Source of the DNA: Sipunculus nudus
Taxonomy: Eukaryota > Annelida > Sipuncula > Golfingiida > Sipunculidae
NCBI GenBank assembly: GCA_026874595.1
Contig: CM049314.1
Span: 25,743,729-25,807,728 of the forward strand
Reading direction: 5' to 3'
DNA length: 64,000 nucleotides
The translations under genes and the position numbers were made by a program. The notes below the pieces were generated by a model that searched no databases, was not told the DNA's origin, and saw only the letters and a list, made by a program, of their open reading frames with translations. How positions within the stretch are numbered: position 1 is the stretch's first letter; the number at the start of each line of letters is the position of its first letter. Shown here piece by piece: positions 1 through 23,983 of the stretch.

Positions 1-620
1 CACAAATGGGGATGAATGTATACCCTCATGGCAGAGGCAAAAATTATCAGGGCTTCATGTGAGCATGAAATTAACACTAGCCTTAGAGAACCAGTAAAAT
101 AAAAATTAGAAGTTTTTAGTCCTCAAAGAAAATGAATGGATCTTAACTTATATATTTGTTATATATTTACTTGAATTATGACAAATATCAAAATGGCTTT
201 ATCCAACCAGTACCAAAACCCCTGCTACCTCAACATAAAAAAAATGCCTTTGCCAAACTCTGTCACCATCCTCTTAAGTTAATACAGGTTTGTTTGTTTG
301 GTTATTGGAGTAAAGTTTAGGAAAATACAGACACTTTGGTGAAACAGAGTAGAATTTAATGTCAATGCCTGCACATAAAATTATCATTCCTTGAGCACTG
401 GTATACAGCGATGTCAAGATTTATCTGCTCAGTGCAGCTCACTATTGCTAGATCTAGGCCTGGGACTGAGTCCATATGCAGGTTTTTAAGACAGTTTTTT
501 TTTGAGTATTTGGACCTAAGTGGGAGCTTCTTAAAGAGGCCTTGCAAATTCAGGGTGCAGCTTTAATAGACATGTGACCATAAAAAGGGGATCTTTGGTA
601 CCAACTTTTTTATTTTTCAG
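1..620. other. ABCC5-like intron, entering from the left
   Basis: AT-rich sequence ending in the acceptor used at 621. Short ORFs here have no family similarity. Confidence 0.7.
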
Positions 621-14194
<13,574 letters not shown>

Positions 14195-15010
14195 CACATG
14201 CCGTCTTCTTAACTCAATGTGCCAGTGTCAGAGATGTGTGTGTATATGTGTGTGTGGTTGGCATTAAAGCATGCCTTTAAGCCGAAATCAGAATAAGAGC
14301 TCACAATTCATTTAACCAGCTGACTTATAAACAGATTTTTTTTCATTGATAATTAATTAATTGTAAAGGACCGCGACGTGTATAATATTCTCATTGCAGT
14401 AATGGATCCTAGGCTATGTGTTTATGTTAGATATTCAGTCTTCACACTTTAATATTTATTTGCAATAAATTCCAGGAAACCAAATAATTCTGCCCATAAT
14501 AACATTTTAATGAGACACTTTACGGCGGATACCAATTGATTTTAGGAATTGTAGAAATATTTGTATTGGGGCACTACATGAATCAATTTCTATAGAACCC
14601 TTAACTCAGAATTGTAGTATGTCCCTAGTTAATTTTTTTGCACCTTTGTGAATAGAAGTGAAATGGAATGAGGATAATTTGTAAATATGTATAAGGAATG
14701 ATACTCAGTTGCATTATTTATTAAGCCAACATTGTCTGTTGAGCCTAAGGAACATGCTGAAGAAACACATATGTGAATATATGACTCTTTTCATTGTCTT
14801 TGGTTATATTAATCGGTCTTGGCTAAGATTGATTACACAAAATGCTCATGTAACTTAAATTCTTGTCAACTGTATTTGCGTACATGTATATAAGTATATT
14901 TTATGACTTAATTATCATCAAGAAGGCAATGTCATATTTATTTATCAGTTATGAGAGGAGTATGTAAATAATATGAAAAGAATAAAATAAATTATAACAA
15001 AGAATACAGT
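14195..15010 (+). promoter_or_regulatory. ABCC5: Probable 3' UTR with poly(A) signals
   Basis: AT-rich non-coding sequence after the stop. AATAAA hexamers occur at 14464-14469 and at 14981-14986, the second within aataaaataaat and followed at about 15010 by a GT-rich stretch (gtaggttttgtta), the usual arrangement around a cleavage site. Which signal is used cannot be told from sequence. Confidence 0.5.
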
Positions 15011-16833
15011 AGGTTTTGTTATATGACCCATGAAGATTGTAAATTCATGTCAAAACCTGCGACTGTGACCCACCATGACGTTCCTATTTGCAACCTGTTG
15101 TTCAGACTGCATAGCAATGAACTTTCAATTAAAATCTTTCAATGAAGTATACTATGGTTGAATAGATATAAAATGCTGATATAATTATGTTCTGCATTTT
15201 TTATTTAAACCATGCGTCTTCAAATTGTCTCTTCGATATTCTCTGTAAATTCTTGTAAATTTAATATATATATATATATATTAATGATTAATGATGCAAT
15301 GATTATGTTAAATTTACAGGTTATACTCCACAAACCGACGCAAAGTCGCTCCAGACAGAAAGTTTTAAAACCGAGTACGCGGTTTGTAAGGAAGGGTATT
15401 TTTCATTGTGTTTGCCACTTGTATATATTGAGAAATGCATGATGATGGAAATGATTAAGGGCACCTCCAGGAAGAAAATGACATGTCGCGAAAATGCCCT
15501 CCCCCCTTGGTGGTGGTGGTGGGGTGGGGGGGGGCATGGTCTAAGGCCGAGGCTTTTCTTGGCTTCACCTAACTTAACGGCCTCTGAGGGCAGCGACTGT
15601 TACTAGACCGAAGGTAGCAAAATTACAGTTGAAGGTTGCGACTTGTATTTGCCATCGAGCACATCTGTCGAAATTGCTATATTGCGACGGCTATTTAATT
15701 GCTGTACAATGCATATATTGCTCCCTGGGTAAGGAAGAAAGTTCAGAACCAGGGATGTTTGCTTTCCACTGCTGTGTCAGCCTATTTGGTCAAACAAGAT
15801 TACTCTCCTATATTTAGGGTATAGAAAACCGTGCAGAAGCTCAGTACACTTGTTCTAATGGGGCCAATATATATATATTTTATATATGTTTAATAAATTT
15901 TCAGGGGCACCCAATTTCGTAAATTGTCAGGGCGTGCCTAAACTTTTTGCAAAATAAGCTCACAAAGTTGTATTTGTTAGACCCAGGGTATAGTTTAAAC
16001 TTTCCATTTAGTAAAAGTATAGGATGACATACCTCTCGTAGTTATGATGGACCAGACAAAATCCTTATTGGAAGCTGCTGCTCATGCAAAGGTCATGGAG
16101 CACGACAGTCCTGGCGGTTTGCCATTAAATACCGGTTCTGTGATTGTTTCAGGTAACGTCAGTGTGTGGTGTTCAATCCCCGCCGGTTTTTATCTAATTT
16201 AAAGCAGGCCCTATATGAGCGGTGAAGTCGAGGGGTCCCCGATCGACCAGGAATTTCCTACAGAGTAGAATAATATGTTAGAGAATGTAGAAGTCGCATT
16301 TAGTTTTTATTTCAACTTTTATAGCCAAAGCTGAGAGATATAAAAGAACTGTTTTTACGCCTGTACTATTATTATCGACTAGAGTTCTGAGTGCCATATA
16401 AAACCCTGCGTGGGTTGGGTACTGTACGCAGACATTAAATGTATTTCTTCTGGAATTATTGTACATGACACTAAAATAAATGGTTCATTCATTCATACAT
16501 TCATTCAAACCGATCATGAACAAGTCACGTTTTCAACACAAAACGAATATTCAAATGGTAGTATATAGCAGGTAAAGTACACCATTTACGATAGCAAACG
16601 TATATACACAAAATTCTTCGTCCAGGTAAGCGATTTTTACATAATCATACAAAGCTTTAATATTCATTTATGTGAAGTTACAGCAAGAATGAATGATTTA
16701 TTATTTAACAGTCAAAAACGGCTTGGCTGATATGTTTAAGCTGCTAAAGTAAACTTTAAACAAACTATATAAAGACTGTACTGTTATGTTGATGGTTTAA
16801 TTCAAATCTTATAACAATCTGAATTCGAGAATG
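15011..16833. other. Intergenic stretch without recognised genes
   Basis: Contains short AT microsatellites (about 15262-15281, 15869-15890), a TGG/G-rich run at 15507-15535 opposite a C-run, and an ATTC run near 16482-16506. ORFs here are short and have no recognisable features. Confidence 0.6.
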
Positions 16834-17200
16834 TAGGTTAATGGCACCATTCACACAAGCTTCTAAACTAAAACAAAACTCTAGTTGAAAAAAAAATGCT
16901 TTCGGGTCAGATAGTATGAACTTCATACTATGACGGTATTAAAATCACATTAAGTCAAGCCTTTGTTAAAATTGAAAGTGTCCGATTTTTTTTTCAGAAA
17001 AGATGTATGATTGGCCAAAAGTGAATAATTGTCCTCATTCTTAAGGATAGTGTCTAAAGGCCAGTTTTAATGTTGCTGGCTCAGTGTGCTGGGGAGCTGT
17101 TTTTGTAGAAACCTATGTTTTATAACCAAGATACCGAGATTTTATTGTTAATTAAGAGTTTTTCAATTTCGCAAACAGGAAATCTGCCTCTTCGTACAGC

Positions 17201-17253
<53 letters not shown>

Positions 17254-17385
17254 TATACATAGCTATGCTGGTTCACACACACATATGTGTGTGTGTATAA
17301 CGTAGGGAGAGAGTATGTATCAAGTCAAGTGGAACTTTTATTGCTAGGCAGCTGCTTTACTGGTCGGGTATTTGCCAACGCCTAT
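16834..17385. repeat. Diverged repeat copy A (left of the gypsy remnant)
   Basis: Several blocks in the same order as at 22447-22697: ttaatg..accattcacacaag, a ttgaaaaaaaaatg run, ttttcagaaaa followed by atttacga/atgtatga, and tttattgctag.cagc. This copy is interrupted by a TA microsatellite. Nature unknown; may be an old interspersed repeat. Confidence 0.55.
17203..17259. repeat. (TA)n microsatellite
   Basis: About 57 bp of nearly pure TA with a TACATATATA tail, followed by an imperfect (CA)/(GT) palindrome at 17273-17298. It makes a low-complexity IYIY ORF that should be ignored. Confidence 0.95.
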
Positions 17386-17644
17386 GCATATATTACTTGT
17401 TAAGGGATTTTCTTTTTGTATTACAGTAATATACAGGAATTTAAAAAAGGGAACCATGTACCAAAGTGCTTGAAGGTAAAAATATAAAATAATAACAAAT
17501 GGAAATTTGTCAGCGGCGACCGGAAGCGCAAGAGATTACCCATACATCAAACTAGGAGGGGCTGCTAGCCTTGAGGCCAGAAAAGGAAATTGTCACATTC
17601 TCAGCACACTATATTATCAAGAAATATCTGGGATAAACAGGAAA

Positions 17645-19019
17645 AGATGCCTCCCGTAAAGATGACTCCTGTGCGACTGACCGCAGCAAATGAACACGAA
17701 GTACCAGTATCCAGGACTGCAGATTTAGACCTTTCCCTTGGATATATTGTATTCAAGCAATAATGTTAAGTGTGTCTCTGCAGAACCTAGACGGAATACC
17801 AGGCTTAGATTTTATGGTTGGGAAGGAAGTTGTTTTGAACCTGTTCGACGGCAAGCTAATATTGAATGATCAAACGATCAACTTTCATCACAGTACCAGT
17901 CATTACGCGGATCACCGTGTAAAAGAGACAATATTTGCGAGACGGATGACTGGAGCTAGTTTGTCTAGTCACAGTGAAGGCATCCCCAAATCAACAACAT
18001 CGCAGACTGAAAGGAGTTCAGATATCAATACAGTGAATGGAGAGCAAGCAGTGGTATATCTTGGGGAAAAGCAAGATAGTTGAAAAAGCAGCGTCACACA
18101 TCTGCAAGAATGAAGAGGCCCCAAGCATCACAAATGCGGCCACCGAATTGCCGGACACTGACACTTTTCTAGAGAGCTTCACCCAGTCTGTCCATGGAAT
18201 AAAACATATAATGGTAGCTTATTTTAATTAACTACCAATGTTTGTTCTTGCACAAGGTTGACTAAAAGGACTACCCATAAGATAGACACAGGTAATAGCA
18301 GACCTATTAAACGACCACCTCGGCGACTTTCAAGGATCCAAAGAGAAATCGTGACGAAAGAAATACGAAAGATGATTGCTGAGGGCATCATCGAGCCAAG
18401 CAGTAGTCAATGGGCGTCCCCGGTGGTGTTCCTAAGAAAGAACCGTAATGTCCGCTTCTGTGTGGACTAACGGCGCCTAAATGAGTAACAAGAAAAGATG
18501 CATGTCCTTTACCCGAGTAGACAACAGCCTTGAAGCATTAGCCGGAGCTCAGTGGTTCTACACACTGGACTTAGCGAACGGGTATTGGGCAGTTCGCCAT
18601 GAACGAGGAAGACAAAGAGGAAACTGCGTTTGTCACCACGGATGGCTTTTACCGCTATAATGTCATTCCATACGGCTTAAACAACGCCACTGCCACTACC
18701 TGATGATGGGCCTCTCTGACCAACAGCAAGAACCCTTGGCCGTCGAATAAGTTCAATGGGTCAAAGAATCACATGAATTTACAAGGAAGCATTTAATACA
18801 AAACATGAAAGGCAGAAGAGAGTATATGATCAAAAATCAAAACTAAGGAAATATAAAGCGGGCAAATCGGTATGAACCTGAAGCCAGGTAGAAACTTGGA
18901 TGTGGATGGACGGGACCTTATCACGTGGTTGAAAAGCTGAACGACCTTTGTGCAGGATACAAAAGAATCCCTGATACCCCAGAGTTAATCGTGCATGTTG
19001 ATCATCTGAACTTGTGCTA
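17645..19019 (+). pseudogene. Ty3/gypsy-like retroelement polyprotein remnant
   Basis: Fragments in order. A retropepsin-like C-terminal half at about 17655-17850 (LTAANEHEVPVSRTADLD, then DFMVGKEVVLNLFDGKL in another frame). The start of reverse transcriptase at 18258-18470 (RRLSRIQREIVTKEIRKM, EGIIEPSSSQWASPVVFLRK, RFCVD), then more of it at 18515-18700 in shifted frames (QWFYTLDLANGYW, YGLNNAT). From about 18740 the sequence jumps to an integrase C-terminal region (WTGPYHVVEKLND, VHVDHLNL). Stops and frameshifts break every domain. The catalytic YxDD part of reverse transcriptase, RNase H and the integrase core are absent, so this is an internally deleted dead copy. No clear LTR pair or primer-binding site was found. 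Confidence 0.85.
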
Positions 19020-19476
19020 AGCACCAGATACGCCACCCACCTGGCTCAATATATCAACCAGTGAGCAAGCCAGCGCAGAGGAAGATGGTCCTTCCGACAA
19101 CGTTAGTTACATGGAAAATCCGAAGATTACACCGACTCATCCGTCGACGAGTCAAGAGTTGAACGTAGTCAGGGAGACGAAAGCTATTGTCCTGACGTGC
19201 CTGTGCACTCCCATCGAAGAAGTCAAAGAACACGTAGAGCCTCAAACAGACTCGACCTTTAGGCATATACACCAAAGTATACACTTGAGATTAACTCTTT
19301 TAAAACAATATAACAACTGCGATTGTCTAATTACAGGAAAGTAGTCAACATGGATGGAACCGAAGTTCTCAGCCTCTTCGACGACTACTGAGAACCTGAG
19401 TTTAAGGAGTCCTTCGCCGAGCACCGTCTTACCAGCAAGGACTTGCTCTGCCTTAGAGACTCCAGTGTAGACCACC

Positions 19477-19785
19477 ATGAATAGGATGGGCGTCGAAAGC
19501 TGCAGAGAAAAGCTCGCTAAGTTGGTAACATGGGAAGGCGGACGTATGACTTGCCCCGTCGAATCCTGTCTAAAACCTAGATGCACGGACGTCATAGCAC
19601 TGGCGAGGCTCATGGGAGAAGTGCACCTACCTATGTGCTATTACTTACCATGCAAGTTATGCGGCAGGATGTACAAAAGAAAGGCAGACCTAAGAAAACA
19701 TCTAGCTGTGGGACTCCGCCGTCTCAACTTCGAGGATGCCGATTGGACAGCCAGAGAGGCCGAGATGGAGTTAAAGACAAAATAA
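19477..19785 (+). CDS. Small ORF with C2H2-like cysteine/histidine pattern, retroelement-associated
   Basis: 102 codons from ATG to TAA. It has CPVESC and a later H-x3-C (HLPMC), then CKLCGRMYKRKADLRKH, which is C-x2-C-x12-H like the first part of a C2H2 finger but lacks the last histidine. A basic tail follows. It lies about 0.45 kb downstream of the gypsy integrase remnant on the same strand, in GC-richer DNA than its surroundings. It may be an extra ORF of the element or a decayed gene piece. I do not recognise the family, and a start codon cannot be confirmed. Confidence 0.35.
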   Translation: MNRMGVESCREKLAKLVTWEGGRMTCPVESCLKPRCTDVIALARLMGEVHLPMCYYLPCKLCGRMYKRKADLRKHLAVGLRRLNFEDADWTAREAEMELKTK

Positions 19786-19789
19786 ACTT

Positions 19790-20240
19790 CGTCCACCCTA
19801 CACGCTACACCCGGATAAGCTGGTCGGCATTACAATACATCAGCATGAACAACACATCGAGCTGTAAAGGAAACAAACCAAGGCTCAGGAGAAAAGGAAG
19901 ACCTCTCCAGATAAGGCCTCAGAGGCGGAGGAGAGAGGCGTAAAACAAAGAGGGATATCAACCAGATCAACGCTTGGATTGGTTGTAGGGGCACCCTTCC
20001 CGTGGAGGGATCATCCCTCAGACGGAGCTTAAGCAAGATGCAGGCTTCCATACCCCCTTCAATGGACCAAACAGGACTTGAAGAGTTGATAAACGAGAGC
20101 GTCACCCAAGTACATTACTTTAAAGGAGGGCTAGATGCGTGTATGAAGTTGAGGGAGAGGGTTCGGAACCGACTGGAGAAGTCACAAAGAGAAAAAGTCC
20201 AAACGGCTTTTAAGGAAACGGAAGCAGTTCGATGAGGTAG
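19790..20240 (+). pseudogene. Probable retroelement 3' region with short basic ORFs
   Basis: GC-richer than the surroundings and continuous with the ORF before it. The frame at 20002-20235 reads MQASIPPSMDQTGLEELINE then basic, helical sequence ending at TGA. No domain recognised. Base composition drops back to AT-rich after about 20335, which suggests the right limit of the inserted material. Confidence 0.35.
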
Positions 20241-20352
20241 CAAAGGCTTTAAACGGTTGCAAAACGAACAGTGACTGAGCAATCCGACTGGGCGTTCATG
20301 ACACGTAACAAGAAGAGAAACGGAACGGATATATGACTTTTGGATTTACCAA

Positions 20353-20604
20353 AGGATTATACCACTGGTTTTGTTCGGATATGTGATTTTTGGTTTTACC
20401 ATAAGATTATACCAGTGGTTTTGTTCGGATATGTGATTTTGGGATTTACTAAAGGATTATACCAGTGGTTTTGTTCGGATTGTTGGTTTTACCATGGGAT
20501 TATATCAGTGGTTTTGTTCGGATATATGATTGTTGGTTTTACTTTAGGATTATATCGGTGGTTTTGCTCGGATATGTGATTTTTAGTTTTACCAAAGAAT
20601 TATG
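20353..20604. repeat. 50-bp minisatellite
   Basis: Five units anchored on tggttttgttcgg at 20366, 20416, 20466, 20509 and 20559 (one unit shortened to 43 bp, the last with gctcgg). The unit runs about ggattatacca-tggttttgttcggatatgtgat, then ttttggttttacca. The repeated ORF here is an artefact. Confidence 0.9.
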
Positions 20605-20938
20605 CAAACAAAAGAGTATATAAAAGGTAGTGATTTATTGTGTAAAGGACCAAGGACTATTAAACTTAGTGTATACTCTGTGCCTTGAAAAATGTACTGA
20701 GATGTCGTTCATCTCGAACATTCCACCAACGGATGGAACGTCCTTGGATTTATCTTATACGTGGAATTATTTCCTTATTGCAGTATCTCATTCATTTCTA
20801 TATTTTGTGTGTGCATATTTAATGATTACTTCTGATATAGCTTAAACAGTCTATCTAGGGTTTTAGTAGATAGACAGGTTAAGTTAATTACCCCGGCCTG
20901 GGCATTCTGAGTAAAGCGAGCCGAAGACAACCCCGACT

Positions 20939-20956
20939 GGGGGGGGGGGGGGGGGG
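20939..20956. repeat. Poly-G run (18 bp)
   Basis: Uninterrupted guanines in a GC-rich patch (gccgaagacaaccccgact before, cggtgttttatc after). Length in the assembly may be unreliable. Confidence 0.95.
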
Positions 20957-21087
20957 CGGTGTTTTATCATCTACTGCCTACGCTCGATGCACTAATCGGT
21001 CGGATATGTGTATCACCGCTGATCTGGCTATTTTTGTTTTGAATCAGTCGATCTTTTATACCATTTTTATTTGTATTTTTCTCATTG

Positions 21088-21174
21088 TTCAGATTACGGA
21101 TTAATTCGGAAACCGATTTTTCCACGTTATTCCACATTATTCGAGGTTATTCGGATATACGACGGTCTACTGTA
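21088..21174. mobile_element. Pogo/Tigger-like MITE terminus
   Basis: On the minus strand it reads tacagtagaccgtcgtatat then ccgaataacctcgaataatg, the style of pogo-like terminal repeats (CAGTAGACC, ccgaata). Only this end is clear; the other end was not found, so it is a fragment or a solo terminus. A related element may be at 62154-62598. Confidence 0.5.
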
Positions 21175-21838
21175 ATATAAAAATATATATATTAAATCTT
21201 AAATGTCACACAAGTATTAAATATATATATATATATATACCGAAAGGTTTTCGATGACTTTGAATGTAATGCTTTTACCATAAAAATAGCACAATAAAGG
21301 TCATTCTGTTCCAAACAGATAAATTCCAGGACAATTATGATCACTGAAATTCAAGCTATGAGCTCCATCGAGTCAGAGGTTATTTCCAGATTAGCTTCCA
21401 GATTTGCTTAAGTGTTAACCATTGTCATATGTTTTTCATATAGACCGTACAATCTCCCGGCAAACTGAAAATAGGTCAAATGACTCGTATTCAGCAAGCT
21501 TTTTACAGGAAAAAACATTCATTAAATCACCTTGAATGTCAACATTTTGTGAGCCTTTAAAATTGCATGCTTAACCACGCAATCTCAAAATGAGAGCAAT
21601 TTATATAATAATTGTATGTGCTGAAATGAAGGGCCTACCGATTCGGTGTAATCTTTGAACTTTGGTGTCCTCAAACCTGTTTGAATGAAAACCAGCCATA
21701 TCTCAGGAGTTGTTTGGCATATCGGCCTTAAATTTTGTGTCCATGAATCATAGATTATTCTAGGAAAATGCATTTTGTCAACAGGTGAAATAAAATTTAA
21801 AAAATATTTATTTATGCTCATGGACTGAAATAAATGAC

Positions 21839-21839
<1 letters not shown>

Positions 21840-21874
<35 letters not shown>

Positions 21875-21880
21875 TTAATA
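21840..21880. repeat. (AAT)n microsatellite
   Basis: About 12 AAT/ATA triplets, degenerating to aatattaatata. Confidence 0.95.
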
Positions 21881-21928
21881 TATATGGGCAAAATGATTTT
21901 ACATAATAAATTTATAATGTAAAAGGCA

Positions 21929-21930
<2 letters not shown>

Positions 21931-21981
<51 letters not shown>
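21931..21981. repeat. (AT)n microsatellite
   Basis: About 25 AT dinucleotides without interruption. Confidence 0.95.
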
Positions 21982-21986
<5 letters not shown>

Positions 21987-22446
21987 GAATTTACAAAATA
22001 ATACCCATTACCCGCCAACCAAGTATTAGCGCCCCCTTGATGTTGAATTTATGGATCCGTCACTGATTTAGTACCACGAAATGGCTCATATAGATGCTCA
22101 CATTTAGATTACTCTCTGCATAAGGGCCTAGCAAGCCAAACATGCGCGCTTTCCGGTGAAATCCACCCAGATTATAAAGGACCAAGGGGTCAGCCTGTAA
22201 AACCGTCCTATCCCTGTTTATGTGGAGATATATACATTAAAAGTTCACACGTTACTCAAATTTAAAGGCTACACTACTAACAGTGCTCAACCATCGATAG
22301 TCAAGCTAAATCTTACAATGTGATAAGGAAAACTCGTAAAGACATAACTGGGTCGAGCACAAGTATAGGTATGTAGGTACCCACATGCGCTTACCGCAAC
22401 GTAGGCTTGTATGTAACGTTATGAATCCTAATCTTAATGGTTGACG

Positions 22447-22725
22447 GTAGATTAATGTTACCATTCACACAAGGTTTAGAACTAATACAAAACATTTCTT
22501 TTGATTCTTGCTGAAAAAAAATGTTCTCCATTCTGAAAGTATGTTATTAGTATTATTTTCAATAAATGAACGTATTTCGAAATTCCTTTTCAGAAAATTA
22601 GATTTACGAATGGCTTAAAGTGGTCTTTGGGATACTCTTTGAGGCCAAGTACGTTTATTGCTAGACAGCAACTGTCAAAGTCGGATATTTGAAACTGGCA
22701 GATAGCGACCGAATGCAATGAAGAT
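22447..22725. repeat. Diverged repeat copy B (right of the gypsy remnant)
   Basis: Same block order as 16834-17385: ttaatgttaccattcacaca, ctgaaaaaaaatg, ccttttcagaaaattaga, tttattgctagacagc, then gcagatagcgaccg comparable with gtcagcggcgaccg at about 17508. The copies are direct repeats on either side of the retroelement remnant. Confidence 0.55.
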
Positions 22726-22899
22726 ATTTTCCAATTCTGAAGCATAAGCGGTGAATTTATTTTAATCACGTTTTAACATAAAGCGTAAGCATGTCTGGAT
22801 ACCCTAGAACAGATTTTGTCTGTTATACTTTATTCATTTTGCATTGATTGTACAAAGAGTTATTATAAATGATGAAGGCACTCCTTGACTGAAGTGGTT

Positions 22900-23060
22900 T
22901 CATTCGGAAGTGTCTGGAGGCAGAGGAAACCAAAGAACCCAGAGAAAACCGCGGGCTTTGGACATGCAGGTTACAACAAAACACTCCCGGGGATCGAACC
23001 CGGGACGTCAGCGGAGAAAGAAGAGCGTTTACCCCTCGACCATCCTGGGGCTTGTAACCT
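22900..23060 (-). mobile_element. tRNA-derived SINE (minus strand)
   Basis: On the minus strand the head (about 23052 to 22984) is tRNA-like, with an A box TGGTCGAGGGG (23032-23042) and a perfect B box GGTTCGATCCC (22990-23000) set in a five-pair stem with a seven-base TTCGATC loop. The body then reads gcggttttctctgggttctt and tggtttcctctgcc, a sequence type widespread in invertebrate SINEs. The body is short and the 3' tail unclear. A true tRNA gene is unlikely because the acceptor arms do not pair well. Confidence 0.75.
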
Positions 23061-23127
23061 TGGTAACGTCCTCATATATACCAAAACAGGATCTACGAGT
23101 GCGTAACATATTGGATCATATTGGATT

Positions 23128-23347
23128 GGGGGGGGGGGGGGGGGGGGGGGAGGCCAGGGGGTCCGTCCCCCCATTTTCATCCAAAGAGGTCTTTTTTAAG
23201 GGTATTAGGCAAACATTTTTGGACTGGACCCCCCCCCCCCCCCTTTCCGGACCTTGGGACATTTATTTTTTAGGTGTTACATTAGTTCTCCTGGTTTGGA
23301 CCCCCCCCCCCCCTCCCACATTTCCTAGATACTGGATCCGCCCCAGG
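23128..23347 (-). mobile_element. MITE-like element with GGCGGATCCAG end and G/C-run core, copy 1
   Basis: On the minus strand it begins cctggggcggatccagtatc, then a taggaaa stretch, and holds long homopolymer G/C runs (23 bp at 23128-23150, others near 23230 and 23301). It matches the left part of the element at 30608-30827 in the same order. The ORF crossing it with proline runs is an artefact. Confidence 0.6.
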
Positions 23348-23917
23348 TTCTTGCGCACCTGAACTAAACATTAATATCTATGTTTTCTAATCGTCAAAAA
23401 ACAGCAACTTAATAAAGTAGCTTTGGAATTAAACAGTTACTGAAGGGTACTAGATTGAAGGTCAAAGATAAACATGTTCGATTTTGGTGTATATATGCCT
23501 AAGGTATGACTTTCAAAATATTACCTATTCATCAATTTCCCCTTCTGCTTGATGTATGACTTTCAAAATATTACCTTATATTAATTCGGTAATGCAGGGG
23601 TAAATTGTGCTGTAATTTAACCGTACATAATTTACGAGATTTGAGATTCTTTCCCCTATCCCATGCATCCCGTATAATGGCCAAATGTGGTTACAGAATT
23701 TTTAATAAATAATTAACAATACAGTTAGCCAAAAGTTTATGTCTAGGAATTGTTTCCTATCATATTCGTGACGTTATTTTAGACTGACAATGTTAACTTT
23801 AGCAGTGCTAAATAATGTATACCAAATGTGTTTCAGTGGCGTATCTATAGGATTTGAAAATAGAGGGGGCGCAGCCCTAAAGTCGGGAAAGGGGCCGTTC
23901 TGCGTCTTTCAAACATG

Positions 23918-23983
<66 letters not shown>

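Noticed and set aside
16140-16200. tRNA B-box-like sequence gttcaatccccgcc
   Set aside because: No matching A box or cloverleaf arms could be found around it.
17115-17300. ORF with IYIYIY run
   Set aside because: Translation of the TA microsatellite.
22910-23362. 150-codon ORF with glycine/proline runs
   Set aside because: It passes through the SINE and poly-G/poly-C runs in one frame; not a gene.
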